Part shown: one piece after another, positions 1-5,226 of the stretch | Layout of the letters: every line of letters starts with the position of its first letter | Numbering within the stretch: position 1 is the first letter of the stretch | Source: an uncultured Actinomycetes bacterium | Lineage (GTDB): Bacteria > Actinomycetota > Actinomycetes > Mycobacteriales > Nakamurellaceae | Reading direction: 5' to 3' | Length of the DNA: 5,234 nucleotides | NCBI GenBank assembly: GCA_937926105.1 | Contig: CALANS010000145.1 | Coordinates: forward strand, 1-5,234 | Notes under the pieces: model-generated | The model's database searches: none | Seen by the model: only the letters and a program-made list of their open reading frames with translations | What the model was told of the DNA's origin: nothing | Position numbers and translations under genes: made by a program

Positions 1-1
1 G

Positions 2-127
2 CGCGCCACGCTCGACGCGGCCGACGCCGACGTTCCTGCCGAACTACCGGAACACTTCCGAGACCACGTTGCTGCGGCACTGCCCGGCAGCAAACGGGAC
101 CGATTAACCACCGGCGCGCGACCGTGA
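2..127 (+). CDS. 3' end of an unidentified protein, coupled to the prepilin peptidase
   Basis: The frame beginning at base 2 is open to a TGA at 125-127 and gives 41 C-terminal residues beginning RATLDAADADVPAEL and ending RLTTGARP. Third codon positions are mostly G/C, as expected for real coding DNA here, while the other two plus frames give Arg/Cys-rich translations. The stop overlaps the next gene's start in the arrangement GTGA (GTG at 124-126, TGA at 125-127). This is typical of operon genes translated by re-initiation and is the main argument that this tail is real. The visible part is hydrophilic and acidic, then basic at the end, with no membrane segment and no motif I can name. Its function cannot be judged from this fragment. 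Confidence 0.65.
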   Translation, partial: RATLDAADADVPAELPEHFRDHVAAALPGSKRDRLTTGARP

Positions 128-783
128 ACAAGCCCGCCGCTATCCGCGAGCGGCATGCGCCCGGCGGGCGCACGCCGGAGAGCCGAACCGCGACTCCTCG
201 ATCATCGGCTCCCAGCGGCCGGTCAACCTTGGTCGAGTCAATCCGGCAGACTTGGCGCCGCGCGACCGTGCTGGGCTGGTGCATCTTGGCCGCCGGCTGC
301 GCAGTCGCGGCGTGGGCGGCGCTATCCGTCCGCCCGGTAGCGGCGGCCATCACGTTCGGTGTGGGGCTCGTCGCGATGACTGTCGCCGCGTCGATCGATG
401 TGGTCCTGCAGCGGCTGCCCAACGTGCTCACCATCGGCGCCGCGCTCGTGGGGCTCGTCGCGTTGCCGGTCGTCACGTGGGCTGCTGGTGACGGTCTGGC
501 GTGGCGGGCCGCAGCGGGCGGGGCGATCTTCGGCAGCTGGATCCTGCTCGGGGCGTTCGCACTGCGAGACTCGTACGGCTTCGGCGACATCAAGCTCGCT
601 GCCGCCTGCGGCATCTACGCGACCTGGCTGTCTTGGCAGACCCTCGTCGTGGCGATCCTCGCCACCCAGATCGCCATCGCGGCCGTCCTTCTGTATGGAC
701 GACTTCGTGGGCGGGAGCGGATGCCGCTCGGCCCCGCGTTCGTCGCCGGACTCATCGCCGCGATCCTGATCACGTCGAGCTAG
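124..783 (+). CDS. Prepilin peptidase-like membrane aspartic protease (A24 family, TadV/CpaA type)
   Basis: The 219-residue protein is a likely polytopic inner-membrane aspartic protease of peptidase family A24, which cleaves the leader of type IV pilin-like or Flp/Tad pilin precursors. Both catalytic motifs are visible. The first is SIDVVLQRLPN, with Asp92 seven residues before the Pro of the conserved [IL]PN. The second is the GxGD motif in YGFGDIKL, with Asp155 followed by the usual small-residue stretch AAACG. The late MPLGPAF segment (200-206) matches the family's closing [IM]PxGP element. Hydrophobic segments lie near 47-68, 73-91, 101-121, 130-147, 171-192 and 203-217. The N-terminal methyltransferase domain and Cys tetrad of long PilD-type enzymes are absent, and the length fits the short TadV/CpaA class. 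Residues 1-46 form an unusual hydrophilic Arg/Ser/Pro-rich cytoplasmic tail. The GTG start is chosen for its 4-base overlap with the upstream stop; there is no clear Shine-Dalgarno site, so translation is probably coupled. No pilin or Tad assembly gene is visible in the window, so the substrate is unknown. Confidence 0.85.
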   Translation: MNKPAAIRERHAPGGRTPESRTATPRSSAPSGRSTLVESIRQTWRRATVLGWCILAAGCAVAAWAALSVRPVAAAITFGVGLVAMTVAASIDVVLQRLPNVLTIGAALVGLVALPVVTWAAGDGLAWRAAAGGAIFGSWILLGAFALRDSYGFGDIKLAAACGIYATWLSWQTLVVAILATQIAIAAVLLYGRLRGRERMPLGPAFVAGLIAAILITSS

Positions 784-801
784 CGACACTGGGGTCATCA
801 T

Positions 802-818
802 CGGCAGCGGGGCTGCCG
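802..818. terminator. GC-rich hairpin in the convergent gap, possible bidirectional terminator
   Basis: CGGCAGC (802-808) and GCTGCCG (812-818) form a perfect 7-bp stem with a GGG loop, 18 bases after the prepilin peptidase stop and 45 bases past the restriction gene stop. It lies between two convergent genes, where a terminator serving both strands is expected. There is no T-tract on either side, so it is not a canonical intrinsic terminator. High-GC actinobacteria often show such tail-less hairpins at gene ends, which is why it is listed. Whether it terminates transcription is inference. Confidence 0.45.
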
Positions 819-862
819 CCCTTCATCCCTGGCCGTGACGGGTGCTAGCACGGCGGCACACG

Positions 863-2770
863 TCATCGGTCAGTTTGTTCCTCGCGCGAGATCGCGAATG
901 CGGCGTCCTGCATTGCGGAATCCGGTCCCTGCCAAATCCGCGTGATGGCGGTGGCGAGGTCGCGGGTCCGATCCTCGATATCCGATTCGGTCCAGTCAGA
1001 TTCGTGCGCGAGGACTTCCTTGTTGAGCACCTGCAGGTTGAACTGGTTGAGGATGCTCCACTTCCCAAGGCCCCGCTGCGGCCCCTTGCCCAGCCCGCGC
1101 GAGGCATCATCTGTCCACGGCCGATTCGACAGTGACGAGTTGAGCGGTTGCGGCACTAGCGTCAGATTACCGAGGGTCTGCACCAATTTGTCTCGGCGTT
1201 GTTCCGCCTCGGGGGTCAACGGCGGGTTGGTGTTCCAATGTTCGCGCCACCCTTGCGGCATGATGTGTTCGATCGATAGACGGCCGAATTGTGGAGCCTC
1301 CCCGAACTTCGTGTCGAGCGAGCGTTTGTAGGCCTCAATCGCGCGCAGGACAACGGCGATACGTCCTTGTCTTACACTCCCGTACATCTTCCGCTGACCA
1401 ATTTCCTCGACCACACGACGATCGGATGGCCACACCCTGGCTTCCGCAGTCTGTTGCGAAAGGAAGCCGCAGATTGCCTCGCCGGAGTGGTCTTTCGGCA
1501 CTTCCGTCAATGCTCTGAGCAGTGCAATAAGCATCTTGTTGATGTCTTTGGTCGTCAATTGCAGCATGGTGCGCCGCATGACCCAACTCTCTAGTGCAGC
1601 GAGACCGACTGTTACTTGGTCTGCCGGAACCGCGTGGTTCGGTGAAACCAGCCAGAGGAATACCGGGGTAGTCGCCGCCAGCTCCATTGCCTCGATGACG
1701 TAACCGCGGAAGCGGCCCGCCGGGCCGTCACTAGGCAAGTTACCGAAATCACGATAGGTGTCGGCATCCTGGCGCAGCTCGTGAAGGAAACCCTCAGCGG
1801 TGGAGACATTCTGCATCAACGGTTCGGCATAGTCGATGAAGGTCCGGAACACGAGCTCCGCCTTGACCTCGTCACGCAGTCGCATCGTAAGCCAGTAGTG
1901 CAGGAATATATCTACACGGGAACGGCTCGCGCGACCCTGCGTGATTTCTTCGCGCCACCATTCGGTGTCGAAATCCTCCCAGATCGTTCGAGACCACCTG
2001 TCGACATCAGCTCCCAAGGTGTTGCCGCGCCGAAATACCCAGTTCTTGATGAGGTCCGCTTTCAGCAGCGGCGTCCCTCGATCGTTCAACGTCTCGAAGA
2101 TGAGCTGCGCATCGTCATCTCCCGTCAAGTCGATCGCAACAACGACCAATCGCGCGGCGAGGGTTTCAGTCAGTTCACGGGCGCGTTCTTCCTCTCTCCC
2201 AGGCGGAAAAACGCCATCTGCGTCAGGAACTCCCCGGAGCCACCGTGCTGCTTCCTCCTTGAAGAAGGTGTGTGCATCATGGATTTGTCCAGGATCAGTA
2301 ACGCGCGGTGCCGACGGATCCATGGCGGATTCGAACTCGGCGCGGTTCGCCTGGGCTGGCCACAGCTTGAACCTATGTTGCGTGCCTCGATATTTCGACT
2401 GCCTGTTGAGGATCAACTCCTCGAGGCGCTCTGCTTCCTCCTCGTGCCCGCCCGCGCGCATCGCCTCCTCGGCCGCATCCAGTAGTAGTTGGAGCGTCGT
2501 CAGCCGCTGCTGCCCATCGATGACGTCCAGCTCCGTCATCGCGTTGCTGCCGGCCTGGAGCAGTTCAAAGACAACAGCGCCTAGAAAATGGCTGGCCAGA
2601 GGACGCACCACCGGGTCTAGGTGGCTTTCCGTGACCCTACGGATGTCGTCCCACAGTGGTGCCCACTGGTCTTCTTCCGTCCAGACATACGGTCGCTGGT
2701 ACGCCGGTATAACGTAGTGCTTCCGCCCTTCGAAGAGCTCAGTCGCCGTCGCCTTGCTCGGTTGCTGCAT
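863..2770 (-). CDS. GmrSD-like type IV restriction enzyme, DUF262 + DUF1524 single chain
   Basis: The 635-residue cytoplasmic protein has the architecture of fused GmrS/GmrD-type modification-dependent restriction enzymes (relatives include BrxU and SspE). These use a nucleotide-binding DUF262 domain to control a DUF1524 His-Me-finger nuclease that cuts modified phage DNA. DUF262 is shown by IPAYQRPYVW (21-30), the signature DGQQRLTTLQLL (85-96) and the conserved FETLNDRGTPLLKADLIKN (225-243). DUF1524 is shown by the HxxP motif IEHIMPQ (500-506; His502, Pro505), LGNLTLVP (533-540) with Asn535, NSSLSNRPW (544-552), and a closing Trp593/Arg601 helix pattern. The middle, about 250-490, is helical linker. 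All signature residues are present and the length is normal, so it looks intact. ATG at 2770 puts the first DUF262 motif at its usual distance, with GGGGA ten bases upstream as a plausible ribosome site. It appears monocistronic, with no methylase, Ssp/Dnd or BREX gene in view. Sampled GC of 51-60% against 67-72% in neighbours suggests recent transfer. The exact DNA modification recognised cannot be read from the sequence. Confidence 0.93.
   Translation of the reverse strand: MQQPSKATATELFEGRKHYVIPAYQRPYVWTEEDQWAPLWDDIRRVTESHLDPVVRPLASHFLGAVVFELLQAGSNAMTELDVIDGQQRLTTLQLLLDAAEEAMRAGGHEEEAERLEELILNRQSKYRGTQHRFKLWPAQANRAEFESAMDPSAPRVTDPGQIHDAHTFFKEEAARWLRGVPDADGVFPPGREEERARELTETLAARLVVVAIDLTGDDDAQLIFETLNDRGTPLLKADLIKNWVFRRGNTLGADVDRWSRTIWEDFDTEWWREEITQGRASRSRVDIFLHYWLTMRLRDEVKAELVFRTFIDYAEPLMQNVSTAEGFLHELRQDADTYRDFGNLPSDGPAGRFRGYVIEAMELAATTPVFLWLVSPNHAVPADQVTVGLAALESWVMRRTMLQLTTKDINKMLIALLRALTEVPKDHSGEAICGFLSQQTAEARVWPSDRRVVEEIGQRKMYGSVRQGRIAVVLRAIEAYKRSLDTKFGEAPQFGRLSIEHIMPQGWREHWNTNPPLTPEAEQRRDKLVQTLGNLTLVPQPLNSSLSNRPWTDDASRGLGKGPQRGLGKWSILNQFNLQVLNKEVLAHESDWTESDIEDRTRDLATAITRIWQGPDSAMQDAAFAISREEQTDR
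1061..1099 (-). repeat. Internal RGLGK duplication within the DUF1524 domain
   Basis: Residues 558-570 of the restriction protein read RGLGKGPQRGLGK, so a five-residue unit occurs twice with an 8-residue step. It sits between the NSSLSNRPW motif and the C-terminal helix, where DUF1524 proteins normally carry a single Gly/Lys-containing loop. The codons of the two copies differ (for example CTG GGC AAG against CTT GGG AAG). The repeat is therefore either old or coincidental, and not a recent slippage event. Confidence 0.5.
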
Positions 2771-2802
2771 CTTGAACAGTTCCCCATCGTTGATCTGCCA
2801 GC

Positions 2803-2818
2803 TAGTTGCCCCGAACTA
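2803..2818. promoter_or_regulatory. Inverted repeat upstream of the restriction gene, possible operator
   Basis: TAGTT (2803-2807) and AACTA (2814-2818) are inverted around GCCCCG, with the near arm 32 bases before the restriction gene's ATG. The position suits an operator or part of the 5' untranslated region. The arms are only 5 bp, so chance occurrence is quite possible, and no confident -35/-10 pair was found on the minus strand around it. Regulation of the defence gene through this site is inference only. Confidence 0.2.
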
Positions 2819-2951
2819 ATGATCGGGCAAGTGCTACTTCCGGCAGCGTAACGGGGTGCCACGACAACCCTCAGTTGCATCAGCAAAATCTTCGGGTATG
2901 AGCACACCGAGCAGTGATCGCACCGCAGGCGCGCCATTGTTCAGCAGACTC

Positions 2952-3047
2952 CTAGTGCGCTGAGGGCAGCCCTCTGACGCCGAAAGTCCAGCCGGGACTT
3001 GACCCCGCCGGCTCCTTGCGAACGTTGACGGTGAGGTTGTAACGCAC
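2952..3047 (-). CDS. Possible 31-residue ORF or coding remnant, low confidence
   Basis: A GTG at 3045-3047 opens a 31-codon frame ending in TAG at 2952-2954, with a translation starting MRYNLTVNVRKEPAG. The frame stays open upstream into the 3' end of the 490-residue gene in a different frame; an earlier GTG at 3111-3113 would give 53 residues. The codons TAC AAC CTC ACC GTC AAC are strongly G/C-ending, and the beta-like VRYNLTVNV run looks more protein-like than typical shadow translation. Against it: no Shine-Dalgarno site precedes either GTG, the ORF is very short, and it overlaps both hairpins. It may be a tiny gene, a fragment of a decayed gene, or chance. Confidence 0.2.
   Translation of the reverse strand: MRYNLTVNVRKEPAGSSPGWTFGVRGLPSAH
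2962..2974. terminator. Second of two hairpins downstream of the 490-residue gene
   Basis: GAGGG (2962-2966) pairs with CCCTC (2970-2974) around a 3-base loop. It lies about 90 bases past the stop of the minus-strand gene ending at 3064, and 10 bases beyond the hairpin at 2984-3000. The stem is short and lacks a T-tract. Its value comes from being in tandem with the stronger hairpin. Confidence 0.3.
2984..3000 (-). terminator. Hairpin downstream of the 490-residue gene, candidate terminator
   Basis: AAGTCC (2984-2989) and GGACTT (2995-3000) form a perfect 6-bp stem with a 5-base loop. On the minus strand the stem is followed by TTCGGCG, so only a minimal T-run is present (three Ts counting two from the stem). 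It begins 63 bases after the TAG of the gene ending at 3064 and could separate that unit from the restriction gene. If the possible short ORF at 2952-3047 is real, this hairpin would lie inside it, which counts against one or the other. Confidence 0.4.
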
Positions 3048-3063
3048 GGCGACCGATTGCGGA

Positions 3064-4536
3064 CTACCGCCCGAGCCCAGCGTGCTGACGTGTCGGCGCC
3101 TGCCGGAACGCACTTCCGCGCTGCGGCATCCGCGCTTCGGGGGCGAGGGCCACGTAGCTGCCGGGCCGGCGATTGACGGCGGCGCCCGGATGGATCTGGA
3201 TCTCCGAATCTGGCAGGGCGGTGATGCGGGCGCGGTTGTGTGCCTCGACCCGGGCCCCGGCGTGAGCGATCGCGGTTGCGTTGCGGATCGCGACGGTCGC
3301 CGTACCGGTTGCGGGGATCGCGAGCGTGACCCGCGTGGGGATCAGGTCGGTGGCGATGTAGGCCTCGGTGGCCCAGTGGTTGACGTGCTCGACCGCCCAG
3401 TCCAGCGTCGCCTGTCCGCGCACGGGGGTGACGACCGGTTGGCCACGGTGCAGCATGACGTCTCCGGCATCGACACCCAGCGCAGGAAACAGGTCGTCAT
3501 CGAAGTCCAACTCCCGGCCGGTGTCGTCCATCCACGCCGCCACATACGCGGGGTATTGGGCGCGCGCGTTGCTGGGGCTGTCGGCCAGCAGATCCACCTG
3601 CGGAAGATCGGTCCGCTCCAAAGGGTGCACATGCCAGGCGCGGATCTCTCCGGAATGCTCGGCGGCCAGTTCCGCGTCGGCCGCCATCTGCGCGTTGAAC
3701 TCTGTATCACCAGGCAGATCAGCGATCAACCCGTAGAGCCTCGCCGGCCCGTCACTTTCAGCCCAGAGTCGTTGCCGCTCGGTGTATGTCGCGAAGTAGC
3801 CGCTATCGGTGTCGCCGGGCTTCAAAGCCAGAAACTCAGCCAGGGCCTCGACGGCCCGGTCCGAATCGACCGCGTGCAGCGGAGACGGTCGGAAATCGGC
3901 GTCGGCAAATATGACGGTCCCGCGGTCGGTCAATACGTAGCCCAGTGCGCCGGCATCGCGCCACGATTCGGCGCCCGGTTCGAAGAGCTCGAGCCGCAGT
4001 CCATCGGCCTCGACCACGCGCAGCAGCTCGCCCTCGTCGCGCATTCGGCCGGCAATATCGGCGGTGTGCTGGTCTTGAACGGACATGACGGTGTGCTGCG
4101 CTGTGGCACAGCCGACCATGCGGCCGCCATCGATCACGGCCCAGCGGGTCGCGCCGAGGCTCAGCGTTTCCGCCTCCACGGTCACAGCCGTCGTTACCTG
4201 CTCCAGCAGCGCTGCCCGATCGCGGTCCTCCCGGCCGGCCACCGCGACCGCCTCGAGGAGCGGAAAATCCTCGGCCCGTTGATGGTAGGGGGTGGACACG
4301 TTCCAGGCGATGCCAGGTGCGATGCGCGCCGCGGCGGTCTGCCACGCATTCCGGTAGGCGAAGTCGAGCTGTTCTGCGGCGTCGGCGAGATCCTCAATCA
4401 CCTCCTCGGCGCCGAGATCCCGGGCGACGGCGGCCAACGGCCCGTCATCCGGGCCGAAGCCCTGGTAGGCGACGCGCGGGTCGAGAACCACGGTGACCAC
4501 AGCATTGTCGGCTGTCCGATCGGTATTGATGGTCAT
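3064..4536 (-). CDS. 490-residue protein of unknown function with a C-terminal octad-repeat segment
   Basis: I do not recognise this protein by name. It is soluble and acidic over most of its length, with no signal peptide or membrane segment and a single Cys (143). Three parts are visible. Residues 17-160 are a mixed alpha/beta N-terminal region (VTVVLDPRVAYQGFG, later RWAVIDGGRMVGCATAQ). Residues about 195-260 are a motif-rich block with VIFADADFRPSPL, LALKPGDTDSGYF and YTERQRLW, whose GDTD-x-x-YF-x-x-YT pattern looks conserved rather than random. A third region runs about 265-410. Residues 413-454 are a run of 8-residue A-x-[VAI]-x-[AI] repeats, then a Pro/Arg-rich tail. ATG at 4536 is well supported by GGAGGT ending five bases upstream. 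The gene follows the 207-residue gene by 66 bp on the same strand, so they probably form an operon. A 498-codon plus-strand frame overlaps it but is a Gly/Asp/Arg-rich antisense shadow. The function is unknown; a plasmid- or phage-type accessory protein is an inference from context. Confidence 0.88.
   Translation of the reverse strand: MTINTDRTADNAVVTVVLDPRVAYQGFGPDDGPLAAVARDLGAEEVIEDLADAAEQLDFAYRNAWQTAAARIAPGIAWNVSTPYHQRAEDFPLLEAVAVAGREDRDRAALLEQVTTAVTVEAETLSLGATRWAVIDGGRMVGCATAQHTVMSVQDQHTADIAGRMRDEGELLRVVEADGLRLELFEPGAESWRDAGALGYVLTDRGTVIFADADFRPSPLHAVDSDRAVEALAEFLALKPGDTDSGYFATYTERQRLWAESDGPARLYGLIADLPGDTEFNAQMAADAELAAEHSGEIRAWHVHPLERTDLPQVDLLADSPSNARAQYPAYVAAWMDDTGRELDFDDDLFPALGVDAGDVMLHRGQPVVTPVRGQATLDWAVEHVNHWATEAYIATDLIPTRVTLAIPATGTATVAIRNATAIAHAGARVEAHNRARITALPDSEIQIHPGAAVNRRPGSYVALAPEARMPQRGSAFRQAPTRQHAGLGR
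3184..3300 (-). repeat. Octapeptide A-x-V-x-A repeats encoded in the 490-residue gene
   Basis: Residues 413-451 read as one 7-residue unit (413-419) followed by four consecutive 8-residue units starting at Ala420, Ala428, Ala436 and Ser444, with a partial unit at Ala452. The consensus is A-x-[VAI]-x-[AI]-x-x-x, as in ARVEAHNR and ARITALPD. Alternating small or hydrophobic positions with an 8-residue period are what short parallel beta-helix (polymer-forming) segments of the ATVxAYGS kind show. The copies diverge in DNA sequence, so this is a protein-level repeat, not a recent DNA tandem array. Confidence 0.7.
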
Positions 4537-4541
4537 GGGAA

Positions 4542-4547
4542 ACCTCC
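4542..4547 (-). promoter_or_regulatory. Strong ribosome binding site of the 490-residue gene
   Basis: ACCTCC on the plus strand reads GGAGGT on the minus strand, five bases before the ATG at 4534-4536. It is the best Shine-Dalgarno match in the window. It decides the start of the 490-residue gene and shows that the gene is translated independently of the one upstream. Confidence 0.8.
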
Positions 4548-4578
4548 ACGGAAAGCGAGGGGGAACAACGATGTATGA

Positions 4579-4596
4579 CGCCGCCCGCAGGCGACG
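4579..4596 (-). terminator. Hairpin between the two minus-strand genes, possible attenuator
   Basis: In the minus-strand transcript CGUCGCC and GGCGGCG pair into a 7-bp stem with one G-U pair and a UGCG loop, starting 7 bases after the stop of the 207-residue gene. There is no T-tract. It could be a partial terminator that lowers expression of the downstream gene, an RNA-stability element, or simply GC-rich chance. The G-U pair makes the stem better in the minus-strand RNA than in a plus-strand one. Confidence 0.3.
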
Positions 4597-4602
4597 GTCG
4601 GA

Positions 4603-5226
4603 TCAGCGGGCCAGACCGCCCGCGGTGCGGCCGTGGGACGATGCCAGCACGGACGCGCGGCGCAGCGACACCTCAGGCGCGGACGCTGGTGGGCGGCGTG
4701 GGGGAGCGGTGACGCGACCGCCGATCGCTTCGGCCTCGGCCAGCGTGAAACCGGCCAGATGGGCGGAGGTATCGACCGTGGCGCCGCTGCGGGCGAAATC
4801 CACGCCCGTGTGCGAATACCAGGTGCGCGTCGTGAACGGCGGTGACGATGAGGCCTCCAGCGTTCCGCGTCGCCCCAGCTGTTCGACGGCCCAGCCGATT
4901 GGGTTGCCGTCATCCGGCTCCCACACCGCCGTGTCCGTCTCGGTGTCAATGACGCGCGGGTCGCCGTCGGCCCAACCGGCGGAGTCCCGTGGATCGAACA
5001 CCCGCTCGTGGAACGTCACCGAAGGGGGCGTCTCGCGGGCCAGTACGGCGATGATTGGCTGCCCGTTCCACAGCCACACCGGATGCCCGTCGTCCAGCAC
5101 CGCAGAAATCGCTTTTCCGCCGTGCATCTCGGTAGTGTCGGTCACCGAGTGGAGCCGCCCGGAAGTATCGAACAGTAGATCGCCTGCCGTGAGCTCGGCC
5201 GGGTGAATATGACGCGCACAGGGCAC
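4603..5226 (-). CDS. Protein of unknown function, 207 residues, 5' end uncertain
   Basis: I cannot name this protein. Residues 4-65 look like one compact beta-rich domain: ARHIHPAELTAGDLLFD, then GRLHSVTDT, a Gly turn, SAVLDDGHPVWLW and IIAVLARE. This is the strand pattern of a small SH3-like barrel (inference). Residues about 100-170 form a second conserved-looking block with NPIGWAVEQL, ASSSPPF, RTWYSHTGVDF and SAHLAGFTLAEAEAIGG. The last 35 residues are Pro/Arg/Ser/Ala-rich and probably disordered. There is no membrane segment or signal peptide. The called start is GTG at 5224-5226, but the frame remains open to the window edge and no spaced Shine-Dalgarno site is visible in the eight remaining bases. 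The true start may therefore lie outside, though the first domain seems nearly complete. It precedes the 490-residue gene by 66 bp on the same strand, suggesting co-transcription and perhaps a shared role. Confidence 0.82.
   Translation of the reverse strand: MPCARHIHPAELTAGDLLFDTSGRLHSVTDTTEMHGGKAISAVLDDGHPVWLWNGQPIIAVLARETPPSVTFHERVFDPRDSAGWADGDPRVIDTETDTAVWEPDDGNPIGWAVEQLGRRGTLEASSSPPFTTRTWYSHTGVDFARSGATVDTSAHLAGFTLAEAEAIGGRVTAPPRRPPASAPEVSLRRASVLASSHGRTAGGLAR

Larger units (their letters stand above)
2771..3063. other. Largest intergenic region (293 bp)
   Basis: The region lies between the 3' end of the 490-residue gene and the start of the restriction gene. It holds the inverted repeat near 2803-2818, two hairpins at 2962-2974 and 2984-3000, and a possible short minus-strand ORF at 2952-3047. 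Bases 2819-2951 show nothing I can support. No tRNA fold, direct repeat or insertion-sequence end was seen. The composition is mixed, less GC-biased near the restriction gene. The minus-strand promoter of the restriction gene must lie here if that gene is its own transcription unit. Confidence 0.6.

Noticed and set aside
842..851. GTGCTAGCAC perfect 10-bp palindrome in the convergent gap
   Set aside because: It has no loop for a hairpin and no second copy nearby. A single 10-bp palindrome in GC-rich DNA is not enough to call a binding site.
1781..2717. Long plus-strand open frames (234 and 258 codons) inside the restriction gene
   Set aside because: The opposite strand carries unmistakable DUF262 motifs here, and these translations show no domain pattern and have Ser/Arg-rich composition.
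2774..2782. GAAC-A-GTTC palindrome before the restriction gene, considered as a LexA (SOS) box
   Set aside because: Actinobacterial LexA boxes have GAAC and GTTC separated by four bases; here the spacer is one base, so it does not fit.
2821..2880. TACGCT as a minus-strand -10 box for the restriction gene
   Set aside because: The only -35-like hexamer (TTGTCG) is 11 bases away instead of about 17, so no promoter pair can be supported.
2617..2937. 106-codon minus-strand frame covering the restriction gene start and gap
   Set aside because: It overlaps the well-supported DUF262 N-terminus in another frame, its translation is Ser/Arg/Cys-rich, and it has no motif or ribosome site.
3836..4345. 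169-codon minus-strand frame within the 490-residue gene
   Set aside because: It is Arg/Gly-rich, lies fully inside the supported gene in another frame, and has no independent start signal.
3082..4578. 498-codon plus-strand open frame opposite the 490-residue gene
   Set aside because: It is slightly longer than the real gene but is Gly/Asp/Arg/Val-rich, as antisense frames of GC-rich genes are. It has no ribosome site, while the minus-strand gene has GGAGGT and strongly G/C-ending codons.
4493..5206. 237-codon plus-strand frame opposite the 207-residue gene
   Set aside because: The Ser/Arg/Ala-rich translation has no domain pattern, starts inside the adjoining gene, and lacks a ribosome site; the minus-strand frame has more protein-like blocks.
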